DNA of 64,000 nt, from positions 62,001 to 126,000 of the forward strand of contig KV918871.1 in NCBI GenBank assembly GCA_002049455.2, written 5' to 3'. Below the pieces are notes generated by a model. The model was not told the origin of the DNA. It worked only from the letters and a program-made list of their open reading frames with translations, and did not search any database. This document shows positions 42,558 through 53,373 of this stretch, one piece after another. This stretch comes from Porphyra umbilicalis. Taxonomy: Eukaryota > Rhodophyta > Bangiophyceae > Bangiales > Bangiaceae. Position numbers and translations under genes: made by a program. The number at the start of each line of letters is the position of its first letter. Positions within the stretch are counted from its first letter, which is position 1.

Positions 42558-43580
42558 TTGTTTGTGATAGGCATACAACTCTAGCGCTTTAAATGCGTGT
42601 AGTTGTAGACTCTCGAGTAGAAGGAATATGCGCCGTAGTGCTGGCCAGGTCACACCATTGTGTCTTATCCGCCACCCACATGGGCGCGTGGAGCCAACAG
42701 CAAAAGTATCTACCCGACCGACCAGAACTACGGGTAGCGCGCCTGCTACGTGCAAAGAGTGGCAATCTGACGCCAAGACGACTGGCGCAAAGCGGCTGAT
42801 TGGTTCAAGCGCTTCCAGAACGAAGATATGGCGCCAAGCCGGCTTTAGGTTGCACGAGGTTCGTCTTGGTCAATCGCTTCGAGCAAGGCAGTGCCTCTCG
42901 CAACGCGCTATTGTCGTTCCGCCAAAAAGTGGAGAGTCCAGGCCTGTCAAAGAGGCGCTTTTGTGCGTTTGATTGGCCCAAACGTCGATCCGCCTGTCTG
43001 GGACTGTCCAGCTTTTGGCGCAACGACCATACCAGGAATAATGACTTGAGCGAGGGGGCTCGCGCAGACGACATGTGGCTTGGCCCAGCCCCAAGGTGGA
43101 GGCGTCTGGGCAGCACCTGCTGGGTGGCCATTTCGGGCCACCGCCAATCATTTCCCGTGCACGGCGTCTGCACCACTCTCGTTTGTTGTATGCACATGGA
43201 CTAGAGAGATGCGGCGCGGCGGTGAGTCAAGCGGTTTTAATAGGCACTCTGGCCTGGCCTCGGCGCTGTCAAAACTCATTTCCTCCCCAGCCTACCATGC
43301 GGACGGCTCAGTATCTTGTGTCTCTCGGGTGTAGCGGGCAGTTGATGATACTCGGCGGAACCTGCACATGTGTGCTCGACAGCTACCGTGCGAACGGTTG
43401 TGGCGTGTCTTGGTCTGGCACGAATCCCTTGGAATGGGCCGCGATAGGCGGCAGCAGTTTCGGCCGCTGCAGTCTGGCAGGATTGTTGCGTGCGGCCGTA
43501 GACGGGACCTTGTGGACGTGTCTGGTGAGCTGGCCGTCTTTGCGGTGCAGCGGCGGGGGGTTGCTCTGACCTCGGGTGGG
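42558..43580. promoter_or_regulatory. Upstream region of the CxC peptide gene
   Basis: Less GC-rich than most of the window. It holds inverted CCAAT boxes (GATTGG near 42797 and 42971) and a forward one (CCAAT near 43146). It also has a 27-bp inverted repeat with four mismatches (42913-42939 and 43001-43027), whose arms contain CGCCAAAA / TTTTGGCGC, the latter matching an E2F-type site. No ORF is convincing. Confidence 0.4.
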
Positions 43581-43590
43581 CATAAATAGG
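43581..43590 (+). promoter_or_regulatory. TATA-like box
   Basis: CATAAATAGG lies 159 bp before the ATG of the CxC peptide gene in a GC-rich surrounding, at a plausible distance for a 5' UTR of about 130 nt. Confidence 0.5.
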
Positions 43591-43748
43591 GCGTCACGGT
43601 TGCGTCTCGGACGGCTGATCATTTTTCTCCTCAGACCACGGACGCCACACCCACCAAGCAAGCCCACCGTCTCCTCTCATCACCACCCCCGCGTTCGCGC
43701 TTGTGTCCCTCACTACCTTCGCCTCCCTTCTTTCACCGCCTCTTCGAG

Positions 43749-44019
43749 ATGAAGTTCGCCCTCGACGGCTGCCCGTGCGGGGAGAAGGAGGAGTGCGACT
43801 GCGGCGGTACCAAGACTGTATGTTCCTTCTTGCAGACGGGGTCTGGTTGACGTGTGCGGTGCTTCATGGGTATAGTAGCGAAGACGATGGGCTTGGCTGC
43901 ATCCGCTTGGTGTGTTCATGGTTCTCTTGTTCTCACACACGGCCTTTCCTTTCTTCATGCTTCTCTCTATTGCTCCTTCGCTCCTTTTCTCTTCCCTTTG
44001 ACGCGTGCAGGAGAAGTGA
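43749..44019 (+). CDS. 25-aa metallothionein-like CxC peptide, two exons
   Basis: Exon 1 is 43749-43817, exon 2 is 44011-44019. The intron starts GTATGT and ends with a strong pyrimidine tract and GTGCAG. The predicted peptide has four cysteines as two pairs, CPC (residues 8-10) and CDC (16-18), with Lys/Glu between them and TEK at the end. CxC pairs are the metal-thiolate motif of metallothioneins, so metal binding or buffering in the cytosol is a reasonable inference. Four cysteines is few for that family, and homology is not established. A TATA-like box and C/T-rich 5' UTR support a real, perhaps strongly expressed, transcript. If exon 2 is wrong, the peptide would have a different tail. 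Confidence 0.5.
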
Positions 44020-44458
44020 TGCCGTCCTGAACAACCGCGCCCGGCGACACTGAATGTTGGTGCCCAGGTGGGCGCCGCGACAGCTGGTACCTGGGACGCG
44101 GTAAAGGCAGCCGGGGGACGATTGACGTCGATGCCCATCTGGGAGTCCATGGCGTGAACGCCATGCCCTGCTCTTGTGTTGTTCTTCGTATCTCTGGTCG
44201 CATATTCTTTTTCCCTCTGCATGGCAGAAGGTTGAGGCGTTTGCTGGGTGTTGTTTTCTTGCCATTGCTGGGAGGGTCCTTGAACGGGGCTGAGCTTGGT
44301 GATGATGAGTCTGTTTTGTGGGGGATAGTTCTTCACAAATAATCGGTTTGTCAGCCCTCTGCTCTCCCCCGCGACTGCAGTGAAAGAGCAGGTGTGCGCG
44401 CGGAGAATGTGATCCGTGCTATGTGATTTGACCTGCTCGCGGCCCTCATTTGCCTGTT

Positions 44459-44592
44459 ACAGCCGTTCTCCCAAAAATCCCGCACTCCAACTGTTGCAAG
44501 AGAGTTCCCAATCGGTCTCTACGATCCCGTAGAGGCCGATTTGGAACTCTTTGGAGACAATCGCAGTGACGGATTTTTCAGAGAACGGCTGT
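44459..44592. repeat. 134-bp long inverted repeat / hairpin
   Basis: ACAGCCGTTCTC (44459-44470) is the exact inverse of 44581-44592. The arms continue to pair with mismatches through AAAAATCC/GGATTTTT, GAGTTCCCAATCGG / CCGATTTGGAACTC and TCTCTACG/CGTAGAG, leaving a loop of a few bases near 44525. No target duplication is obvious. It could be a miniature inverted-repeat transposon or a small-RNA precursor. Confidence 0.8.
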
Positions 44593-45465
44593 AGAGGCCT
44601 GGCTGTTGGCATGTGCGCACCGCTCTCGTCTCCTATTCGACGATGACCGCGTTCACCATGCTCAGCTGAGCAGGGAGTCAACACATGTGGTGTGAGGAGT
44701 GTGTCCACGAGAAACAGCACAGCGGTGGTCCCCTGCGTGCACGAGCAACGGATTCGTGACATACCGCATGTCGACAGGGAGCAGGATGCACTGCTCTTGG
44801 AGACGCCAACGCCGCTAGAAAGCGACACACGCACGCAGGACCGGTGCACCCAGCTGGTCAGCCACACGGGCCACGCTGACACGGTGGCCACAGAAAGTGC
44901 ACTTCTATGCGTCTGGTACGGCAAAAAGAGTCGCCGCATTCGGCATAGCTCGCCGAGCGCTTATCTCTGGCTCAGAGAGGGCACTCTGCACCCATACGAA
45001 AAGACCGCGCTACTCCAGTGCGAAGAGCACTCGTCGCGCCCACCGAGGCTCTGACACGTGATCGCACTGGATGTAATGGTCCGAACAGGTCCTCTGGAGA
45101 GTCGCTATCTCACTGATGGCGGCCAAGAGTGTGAAGCGGTCCCGCGTGGGGCAGCAAGAGGGGCACAGCAGTCGCTCTTTTCCGATGCTTCTTGGCACCG
45201 GTACTGTACTGTACGTACACAAGTGGTCCCCAAATTCTTCGCACAGATCCGGTGTGGATTCAATAAGAACCTGCCAAGCACTCATCTGTCGACAACTGCA
45301 TGAACACAATTCTAGTCCTTTTCCAATACCGCATTGCGTTTACGTTGGGCATGGCTCGACGACTCTTCCACAGCATCAAGTCAGGCCGCCTCGCAACTGA
45401 GTCTTTTCTGCCGACCCCCGCAGGCCGCCTCTCGCCTCTGTTCTGCCACCTGGCTGCTCGCCGTC
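44593..45465. other. Intergenic, no supported gene
   Basis: Ordinary composition and nothing recognised. It contains the sterol methyl oxidase 5' flank. Confidence 0.5.
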
Positions 45466-46729
45466 ATGATTACGGAGCTAACAGTTCTAGTGCTGGCCGC
45501 TTCGTCGCCATGGGCCCATCGCTGGTGGTACGGCTGTGTCTTTTTTGTTCTTTCTCGTTTTCTCGTGGGTTTGCTGTCGGTGTTTCTTGATGCTGTCACC
45601 ATTTTCCTCCAGGCCATTCCCGTTTAGCTCTTCTTTAATGCCTGGAGTCGATGACGTCTGGTCGGCCAACTGACGAGACTGTCTTCTCTACCTTCGCATT
45701 GCTCGTGTTGCACTCTGTGATGCTCTCTTGACACAGGGTGGGCCTATGTGACCGGTACACCGAGTCCCAGATGATTATCGGCGGGACCTTCATTTCCCTT
45801 GTAGCTGGCTACGCACTCGGCTGTGTGCCTTACGTCCTTTTCGACTGGTTCAGGTGGCAACCCGTCGCCGTCTACAAGGTGCAGCCGAAGCGCTACGTGT
45901 CGTGGCGTGTACGTTTCCCCATCTGCTGCCACCGCGGCCTACATGTGCAGCCGCTTTGCAACAGAATGTCGTGGGACTGAGAACCTTGGCGACGACATGG
46001 TACTGACCACTGTGTGCCGCTTGACGGCGTGTTGACCGAATCTGCGGCACCATGCTCAGGGCGTGGTTGCTTATGTACTCCCTCTCTCTGCACGGTTGCT
46101 TCTCCCCCCATGTGCAGGTAGCCGTTGAGACCTCCGCCTACGTCCTCTCCCTTTTTGTGTTTGTGATGCTCCCGCTTATAGTAGTTGGCTCGGGCGCCCT
46201 CTTTCTCCTTGGCGTCACACTGGATCCCGCCCGCATCCCCTCTGCCACCACCATCGCCATGCAGACGGTCTTCTTCTTCCTCGTGGAAGATTTTGGCAAC
46301 TACTGGCTGCACCGCGCGCTTCACACCCCGTGGCTCTACCAAAATGTGCACCGGGTGCATCACGAACACGACGCGCCTTTCGCACTCGCCGCCACGTACG
46401 CACACCCCATCGAGGTGATTGTCCTCGGCCTGCCGACATTTGCGGGCCCGCTGCTGGTCGGCCCTCACCTGCTGACGCTGTGGGTGTGGGTGCTGCTGCG
46501 CAACTACGAAGCGATTGACATCCACTCGGGGTACGAGCTTCCGTACAACCTCAACCGATTTCTACCGTGGATTGCGGGAGCGGAGCACCACGATTACCAC
46601 CACGCGCACTACTCGGGTAACTTTGCGTCCGTGTTTGTGTGGTGCGACCAGGTGTACGGGACAAGCCTTGGGTTTGATGCGCTGCAGGAGCGAAAATCTG
46701 CGGCTGCCAAACTTGGCAAGATGGCCTAG
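45466..46729 (+). CDS. C-4 sterol methyl oxidase (fatty-acid-hydroxylase superfamily), three exons
   Basis: ER membrane di-iron enzyme that oxidises the C-4 methyl group of sterol precursors during demethylation. Exons: 45466-45527, 45737-45908 and 46118-46729, giving 281 aa. Donors are GTACGG and GTACGT, acceptors ACACAG and GTGCAG. Exon 1 was chosen because its two leftover bases plus the first base of exon 2 restore a Trp codon and give the short hydrophobic N-terminus usual for the family. The three histidine boxes are H143-x3-H147, H156-x2-HH160 and H236-x2-HH240, with a conserved His214 in DIHSGYE. AAtYAHPIEV, GPLLVGPH and SGNFASVF match SMO/MSMO1 rather than sterol C-5 desaturase. There is no dilysine tail at the C-terminus (GKMA). 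Confidence 0.93.
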
Positions 46730-47253
46730 TGTAGTGTTGGGTGAGAGGAGGTACGGCGAGATTGGCCGGGGGTCGCTTTGCCCCGCGTGCCTCAGTGACT
46801 GAACAGACAAGTTTCGGCCTACCTGTACCAATAGACATTGTGCTTTTCTTGTACCACCTGACGCGTGTCGTCCTCAGTGGAACATCAGTTAAGCACACGT
46901 ACACTTCGCTGGTACTGTAGGCGGCTGCTTACTATCCCTTGTCCTGGCACCGCTGTGTTTTTCTAAAGACTGTCTGTGTTGCCGTATCTATGCGATGGAA
47001 CTGAAGACGTGGGCGGCTACCATCACGCCGATGCTGCTTTAGGCCTTGCAGCAAGAGTGAGACGGGAAGGTTGGCAAAGTGAGCAACACGGGACTGAACC
47101 AGAGAGTGAACCGTAAGAAGAGAGAGGAAAGAACACATGACCGGCCGCACGAAAGGCGTACACCGATCAAACACAAGGAAGAATACAAAAAAAAAATAGA
47201 AGAGAGCAGAGCGCTACCCTTACACGCCCCCATCTCCATCCCCGCCGTCGCAC
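46730..47253. other. 3' flanks of sterol oxidase and MAP kinase
   Basis: A convergent-gene spacer of ordinary composition. No additional gene is seen. Confidence 0.6.
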
Positions 47254-50029
47254 CTAGGTGGTGTGGTGGTAGCCATGGTGTTGTACTCCGTACCCGCCCT
47301 TTCGGCTCGGGGCGGTCGGAAACAGCTCCCCGTTGAGCCCGTCATAGGTCCCCCCCCCGACGGGCGGAACCACTGGCACAGGGGGCCACGGCGCGCCCAT
47401 GCCATCAGCAAAAGCCTGTGTTGCGCTGTTGTCAAGCAGATCCATGGCGGTGAATGTTGAGTAGGGTACGCCACCGCCCATCGGATTCATCGACACCGAC
47501 GCCGGCGGGTGCGAGGCGGCGGCACCCGCCGCCGCCGCTGCCGCTGCCGCGGCTGCCGCGGCTGCTGCTGCCGCCGCCGCTGCCGCCGCCGTGTGGTGCC
47601 GCGGGAGCGGGAATGTAGGGGACTCCATCATGAGGCTATCAACAGCGGCGGGCACGTGAACCATGTCGGCGGCGGTGCGGGTGTCCAGCGCCGGCGGGGC
47701 CTCATTGCTGCGGCCGACGCTGGCTGCGGCAGGGACCCTTTTGCTCTGACCTGCCCTGCCAACGCGACTGCTACCGCCGCCGCCGCCATGTCCGGCACCA
47801 ACCCCGCCGCCGCCGCCACCGCCGGCCCGGCTGATGCGGCCGCCGCCGCTGCCGCCACTGCCGCCACCGCCGCTCCTGTCGCCATCATTGCCCAGTCCTC
47901 TGGACGACTTGTAGCCCTCGCTGAAACGCTGCATCTTGGTCTTGGGCATGGAGTTGGTTTTGCGCTGCGCAATCCCCTTCTCCATGGCCTGCATCGAGCG
48001 CGCGAAGGCCTCAGACTGGGAGAGCACCTCGTAGTTGGAGCCGCCCACGCCCGCGGCCTGCTGGCCAGGCGCTGCAGCGGCTGCCTCCCGCCGGTCTGCT
48101 TCATCCAACCGCTCACGCAGGTCTGGGTGGTAGAGGGCAATCTCCTCAAGGAACAGGCGCCGCATGCTCTCAGGCGTCTGTTGGGTGTTCTCAAACGCAA
48201 ACTCGCTCCTGTCGATGACCGGCGCGACGGGTTCGGCAGTCGGACCCTCCCCCGCCTCGTAGCACTCGTAAAAGTAGGGGTGGTTGAGCGCCTCAAAGGC
48301 CGACAAGCGCAAGGTGGGGTTAAAGTCGAGGAGCTTGGCGAGCAGGTCCAGCGCGTCGGGCTCCACACCGGGGAAGCGATTGGAAAGGGGCGGCGCGTTG
48401 GTGTGTGGCAGGCTGGCAAAGTGGTGTCGCGCCGCATCCGACTGCACCGTGTTCAACGCCTCGGGGGTGGGGGAGCCGAGCAAGCCGATCATCAGTGTCA
48501 ACTGGTGGTACCCGTCTTTGCCGGGGAAGAGGGGTGTACCCTTGCCAAGCATCTCGGCAAAGATGCAACCGACGGACCAGATGTCGATGGCCGTCGAGTA
48601 GGGGGTGAAGTGGGTGAGGATAAGCTCTGGGGCGCGGTACCACCGGGTGGCCACATAGTCGGTCCACAGGTTCACATCCGCACCCTCCCAGTGCGCGCGT
48701 GCCAAGCCTGTGGTGGTGTTGCATAGAAACAAGCAGGCATCACGGTAAAGAATGCATAGGTGAGGCAACGAGCGCCACTTGGCAAAAGCAGAGCGTTAGA
48801 TGTCACCGGCGTTGGTGCATTCCAGACCACGGCAGCGCCGGGGCAAGGCGAACCAAAAAGCCCCCCTAGCGGGACTAAGCGCTCCTCGTCACGCGGCGCC
48901 GCCGGTGCACAGCACCTCGTCACCGCCAACGGCCCGCCACGCTAAACGTACCGAGGTCGCAGATGCGGAGCTCGCACGACTTGTTCACCAGAATGTTGCC
49001 CGGCTTGATATCTCGATGAAACACCCCCGCCGAATGCAGGTAGTACATGCCCCGCAGCAGCTGGTACATAAAGCACTTGATGTGCAGCGGCGATAGCTCC
49101 ATCGTCCGGAGGACATTGGACAGGTCGGCTGGGAGCAGCTCAAATACCGCAAACACCTCCTTGTTCTCATGCAGCAGCGGCGGCACGAGGATGTTGTGGA
49201 GCTCCACAATGTTCTCGTGGCCCCGCAGGAGGCGGAGGAACTTGAGTTCGCGGAGGATGCGTTTGGCCATTTCGGGCTTGTCGAGCCCCTTTTGCATGCG
49301 CTTCACCGCTACCTTGCGCTGCGTCTTGTGGTCGAGCGCCGAGCAGACGACGCCCGCGGCGCCCTCCCCAATAATCTGCTCGACCGAGTACTCGTTGCTC
49401 TTGCACGCGTTGGAAAAAAAGGAGCGTAGCCGCCGCAGACGGTCCTTGCGCGCCCGCTCCGCGGGCGTGCACGAAGATGAGCCGCCCGTGGAGGCTGGTG
49501 CAGCGGTGGCGGGGGCGGCGGCTCCCCTATTGGCAACCGCCCGTCGCGGCTGCGACTGCGACGGCAGGGCACCCGCGGCGGCCGCCGTGCCGTGAGTGTG
49601 GCCGCCGTCTTTGGCAGCGCCGCGAGCAGTCGAGGCGGGGGCACCATGAAGCTGCGCGCCACCGTCTCCGTCGGCGCTCCCGCGGCTACCGGCGGGCCCG
49701 CCGTCCGACATGGGGGCCGCTTGTGGGGCGGCGGCGGACCCGCCGTGGGCCCCGTGTGGCCGCCCCGTGGCCGCCCTGCGGTCGGGTGCGGCGCGTCCGT
49801 CGCCGGCGGCTGCCACGCACGCACCGCGGGTGTCCCGGCCCTCCCACTTGCCGGCGCCATTGGCCGTCGGGGGGGGTGCGGCGGTCGGCGGCGGCCTCTG
49901 CGTCGGGGCGGCAGTGGTGTCCGCGGCGGCCGCCTGTGCAATCCCCTGCTGCCGGAGGTACTCCTCGTGTATCGCCTGCTGCTGGTTCATCTGCTGCGCG
50001 CGCAGCGACGGCTGCCGTACCCGCTTCAT
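47254..50029 (-). CDS. MAP kinase with TDY activation motif and long N- and C-terminal extensions, two exons
   Basis: Exons (minus): 50029-48952 and 48707-47254; donor GTACGT, acceptor CACAG; 843 aa. Residues 1-213 are Gln/Ala/Gly/Pro low complexity. The kinase domain runs from about 214: Gly-loop IGEGAAGVV, VAVKRM lysine (about 243), HRDIKPGNIL (about 338-347), CDLGLA at 357-362 (Leu instead of the usual Phe in DFG), and the activation lip T375-D-Y377 followed by VATRWYRAPEL. The MAPK insert GLLGSPTPEALN and the C-lobe end FNPTLRLSAFEALNHPYF follow. The remaining about 310 residues are Gly/Ala-rich with a long poly-Ala run. A TDY lip with a long C-tail resembles plant group D MAPKs and ERK7/8-type kinases. 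Cytosolic/nuclear signalling role; the upstream kinase is unknown. Confidence 0.93.
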
Positions 50030-51885
50030 GGTGTCAGAGCCAAAGGCGTGGTGGCAAGGGCGGTGGCAAGGGCGGTGGCACAGGTCCAGTCGCCGCGTCG
50101 GAAACCCGTGCGGGTGTCCGCTTGGGGGGGTTGAGGTCGGGGGGCGGGGGGGGGAGGGTGGGGGGGGGGTGCGCGAGGGGGGGGTGTGGGGGGGTGCGCG
50201 AGGGGGGGGGGGGGGGGGGGGATAAAGTGCAGCGCGCAGGCTAGTGGCAGCGGGGAGAAAGGGGAGCCCAGGGGGCAGCACGTAGCACACGAGGGGAGGG
50301 GAGAAAAAAACAATATTGGGAAACGGGGACAGTGCCAGCGAGGGACCCGTCGTGGACGCGCGAGAGACTTGGTGCCAACGTGGCGGCACCCAACGACCGC
50401 TGTGGGGCCGACGGCTGTCGACAGATTCAGGGGCGACCCCCCCGCGGTGCGCACACGCTCGGTCCCTGACGGTCCGACCGGTCCCGGCAGGTGGCCGCGC
50501 GTGGCGAGCCCCTCCTTCCGGCCGGGGGCAGTTATGTAGGCACCGGCGCGGGGGTCCACCGCCCCCTCGCGCACACCGCGTCTGCTGCCGCGCGCAGCGC
50601 GCAGTCCATCCACCGGGGGCGTGCCCCGGTCGCCCAGCCCCTCACCCCCCCCCCCCCCCCCCCCCTCTCTCTCTCTCTCTATCTCTCTCCCTCCTTCCGC
50701 GGCCGCACACCTTGGTATGGCCAGCGCCGCCACCGCCACCGACTGCCACCGCGTCGCACCGCCGCCCTCACCGGTGCCGACGGCGGTGGCAGTACCCGTG
50801 TGGCGCCGCACACCGGGTACGGCCACGGGGGGAGGCGCCCCGCCGGCCGCGCGCGCGCGCGTGCGAGCGCGCGCGGGGGCGCGCGGTCGCCCGCAGCGGA
50901 CGGTCGGGTGGTGGCGGCTGCAAGTCCCACGCCTGGGGCGGAGCCGCCGCGGCCGCCGGCGCCACCACCTGGGCGGGGGGGGGGGGGGGGGGGGGGGGCA
51001 CGCCTGTCCCTGGCGTCAAGTGTGGAGGGGGGGGGGGGGGGGAGTCCCAACGCCCCGCCCGGGGACACTCCTCGTCCGCGGCCCGGCGGAGCTCGGTGGG
51101 ACAGCGCGGCCGGGGCACCCCCCAGCGGTGGGCGCGTCGGTGGGCCCCCCCCCCCGCCCGCCGCGGCGGCGGGGGGGCGTGCCGCCAGCCCGCGGCCCGC
51201 GGCCACGGGCGGGACGGGCCTGTGGCGGGTGGCGGCGCCCTCCAACAGCGCTGGCAACGCGCGGCGCCGGCGGGCGAGGGCGTGGCGGCGCGCCGCGGGT
51301 TTTTCTTTTGTTGCCCGCCGCATCGTCCCGGGCCCCCAAGGTCCGTGACGTAAATGCGGCTTACGGGGCTGCCTAGGCCCCTCGACACGCGGGCGCCCCC
51401 CGCCCGTGCAACCGCCGCCGCCTGAGCCCGACGGCGGGTGTAGCGCGCGGCCCTGCCGCCGCCGCCGTGTCCGGCTCTGCCCGGCGGGCCTGGAAGCGCC
51501 ACTGGTGCGCTCGTAGCGTTTACGTATGTGTGGCTGCTGTGTGGTCCTGGGTGGGGCCCTGTGTGGCTCTATGTATTCCGACAAGCGCAAAAAAAAACAG
51601 CGACCCGGTCAAGGAGTGGTTTGAGACGCAACCCCATGCGGCGGCGGCCCGGGCTTGACAGCGTCGGGCCAATCAGGGGCGCCCAAGCATCAGTCGGCTG
51701 CCGACGCTGCGAGGTCCCGTTGCCGCCCGTCTGGTGGCGTGGAGAAACGGCACCGGCCAGGATCCAGACGGCCGCGACGGTCGCGAGCGCGGCGCGCGCG
51801 TCTCCGCCCCGCGCTTTGAGGCGCGCGGGTACTCGGTGAAACACTCCAACACTCTTCAGGCATTTCCAGCGTCTGGGGGCAGGGC
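50030..51885. other. GC-rich intergenic, no supported gene
   Basis: Contains poly-G/C runs (50202-50221, 50645-50664, 50978-50998, 51027-51041). A plus-strand ATG at 50716 follows a CT-rich leader, and a GTACGG donor-like site lies about 100 bp further on. The encoded sequence is unrecognisable, so no gene is called. Confidence 0.45.
50645..50692. repeat. Poly-C / (CT)n microsatellite
   Basis: About 20 Cs followed by about 12 CT units with one CTAT interruption. Confidence 0.9.
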
Positions 51886-51919
51886 TAAGAGCACACCCAA
51901 CAACGTCTCCCCCAAGTTC

Positions 51920-53373
51920 TGAAACCCCAAACGGAATATGCCACGTTTGCTTACGTGGAGGGCGGTGAGCGGCCCCCCATTTTTCTCATCCAAGAGGGCC
52001 CTCTGCCCTCCTGGAGTTACCGGAAACGAGGGCTACATGATCACCAGATGGGGAAAGTAAGATGGGGGATGCGCGCCCAGCAACGTTCGTCCCCAAGTGG
52101 TCCAAATTCGTGCATATCGTGAAGCAGTCTCGATGGCAAGACACACCGGACGAAAAGGCTGCCGTGCGGCAGAGATCGTCAGACAAAGTGTCTATGATCC
52201 TAGTGGAACCTTCCAAATCGCGGCAATAAAATACACTTTTGGCACACACGTCTGAAATAGAGAGACACGAATCGTGAACATCGGACGAAGTGGTCGCACC
52301 ACGCGTCCAGAGTCAGCATGGCGGGAGAAACTTGGCACACTTGGCTCAAACCCGAGTCTCACGGGACACAACAGAGGTATTGGCGTTGGTCGAGGTTCCC
52401 TCAACGGGTGCGTGATGCGATGCGCTGTCGCGACAAGCCCGAGTCGTGGACCGCGCGGTCCGTCCCGAAGCGCCATTCGGGTGCTTCCAGAAGCAACGGT
52501 GGCCGACGCCGTTCGTTGGACCAGGCGTTGGCAGTCCCTGGAGGTGGGCTGGTGCAAAAATCCATTGGGGCAGTATCGCTGGTCCGACGCCAGAAAACTG
52601 GTCCGATCCCGCAACCAGTCTCACGATTTGTTTGCTTGACATGGGGAAATATTGAAAAGGTTGTAGTCGTATGGAGCCTTGTCATTGGCTCGCGGAATTG
52701 TTTAGAAAAACTCAGATGGGAGGCGGATTCGATGCGGCGAGGGGTCAGCCGGCCCGTGATCAGATTGTGTTGTTTCCTGTGTCCTGTGTGCCCCCCTTCC
52801 GCCCAACCGGTCATTTGGGGCCACCCCGTGACCACTGCGGATTGGGCGGGGGTGCGTGGAGGGCGCGCGGGTCACCGCGCATTGCGGCTGGGGAGGCGTC
52901 ACCCGGGGTTCGTGTCCACCTCGGGCGCTCCGAAGACACCTCGTGTGTTTTGGGCCCGCTGCGGGCCTGCGCCCCGCCCCGCCCCCTCGTCCAGCGCGCA
53001 CGAGGGGTCCCGCCCCCTCGTCCAGCGCGCACGAGGGGTCCCGGGGGCACGGTCGAGCACTGGTGCAGCTTGCGGGGGCGCGCCGCCCTCCCGCCCTCTG
53101 GCCCAACGACCGCCTGCGCGACACCGATCACGTGCTTGCCGCCGGCGTGCCTGAGCCGAAGACGCCGGCGGCTCCTGCCCCTCCTCCCCCTACCCCACTC
53201 GTGCTGATTCTCTCCTTCTTGCCTCCCGCGCGCGCCTGTTGCAACCGACACGCCGCCGGTGTACCGCGAGCTCCGGCGGCGCGCCCATGTGCTCTGGTCA
53301 CCGCTCCCCCCTTGTCCCCGTCTCCACCTCCGGCCTTCAAAAGCCGGCCTTCTTCCCCCCCCCCTTTCCGATC
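51920..53373. other. Harbinger left subterminal region
   Basis: About 1.4 kb of mixed composition with no recognised gene. A TIR-like motif (CCCAGCAACGTTCGTCCCCAAGT) recurs at 52077. A 32-bp direct duplication (CCCCCTCGTCCAGCGCGCAC...) lies at about 52980-53043. It presumably holds the promoter of the plus-strand genes. Confidence 0.55.

Noticed and set aside
43818..43835. 18-nt intron GTATGT...TTGCAG in the CxC peptide gene
   Set aside because: Too short for a spliceosomal intron; the acceptor at 44010 has a proper pyrimidine tract.
47509..48726. Plus-strand 405-codon ORF
   Set aside because: Antisense shadow of MAP kinase exon 2.
50716..51376. Possible gene starting at ATG 50716 after a CT-rich leader
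   Set aside because: Encoded sequence is low-complexity and the splice model is guesswork.
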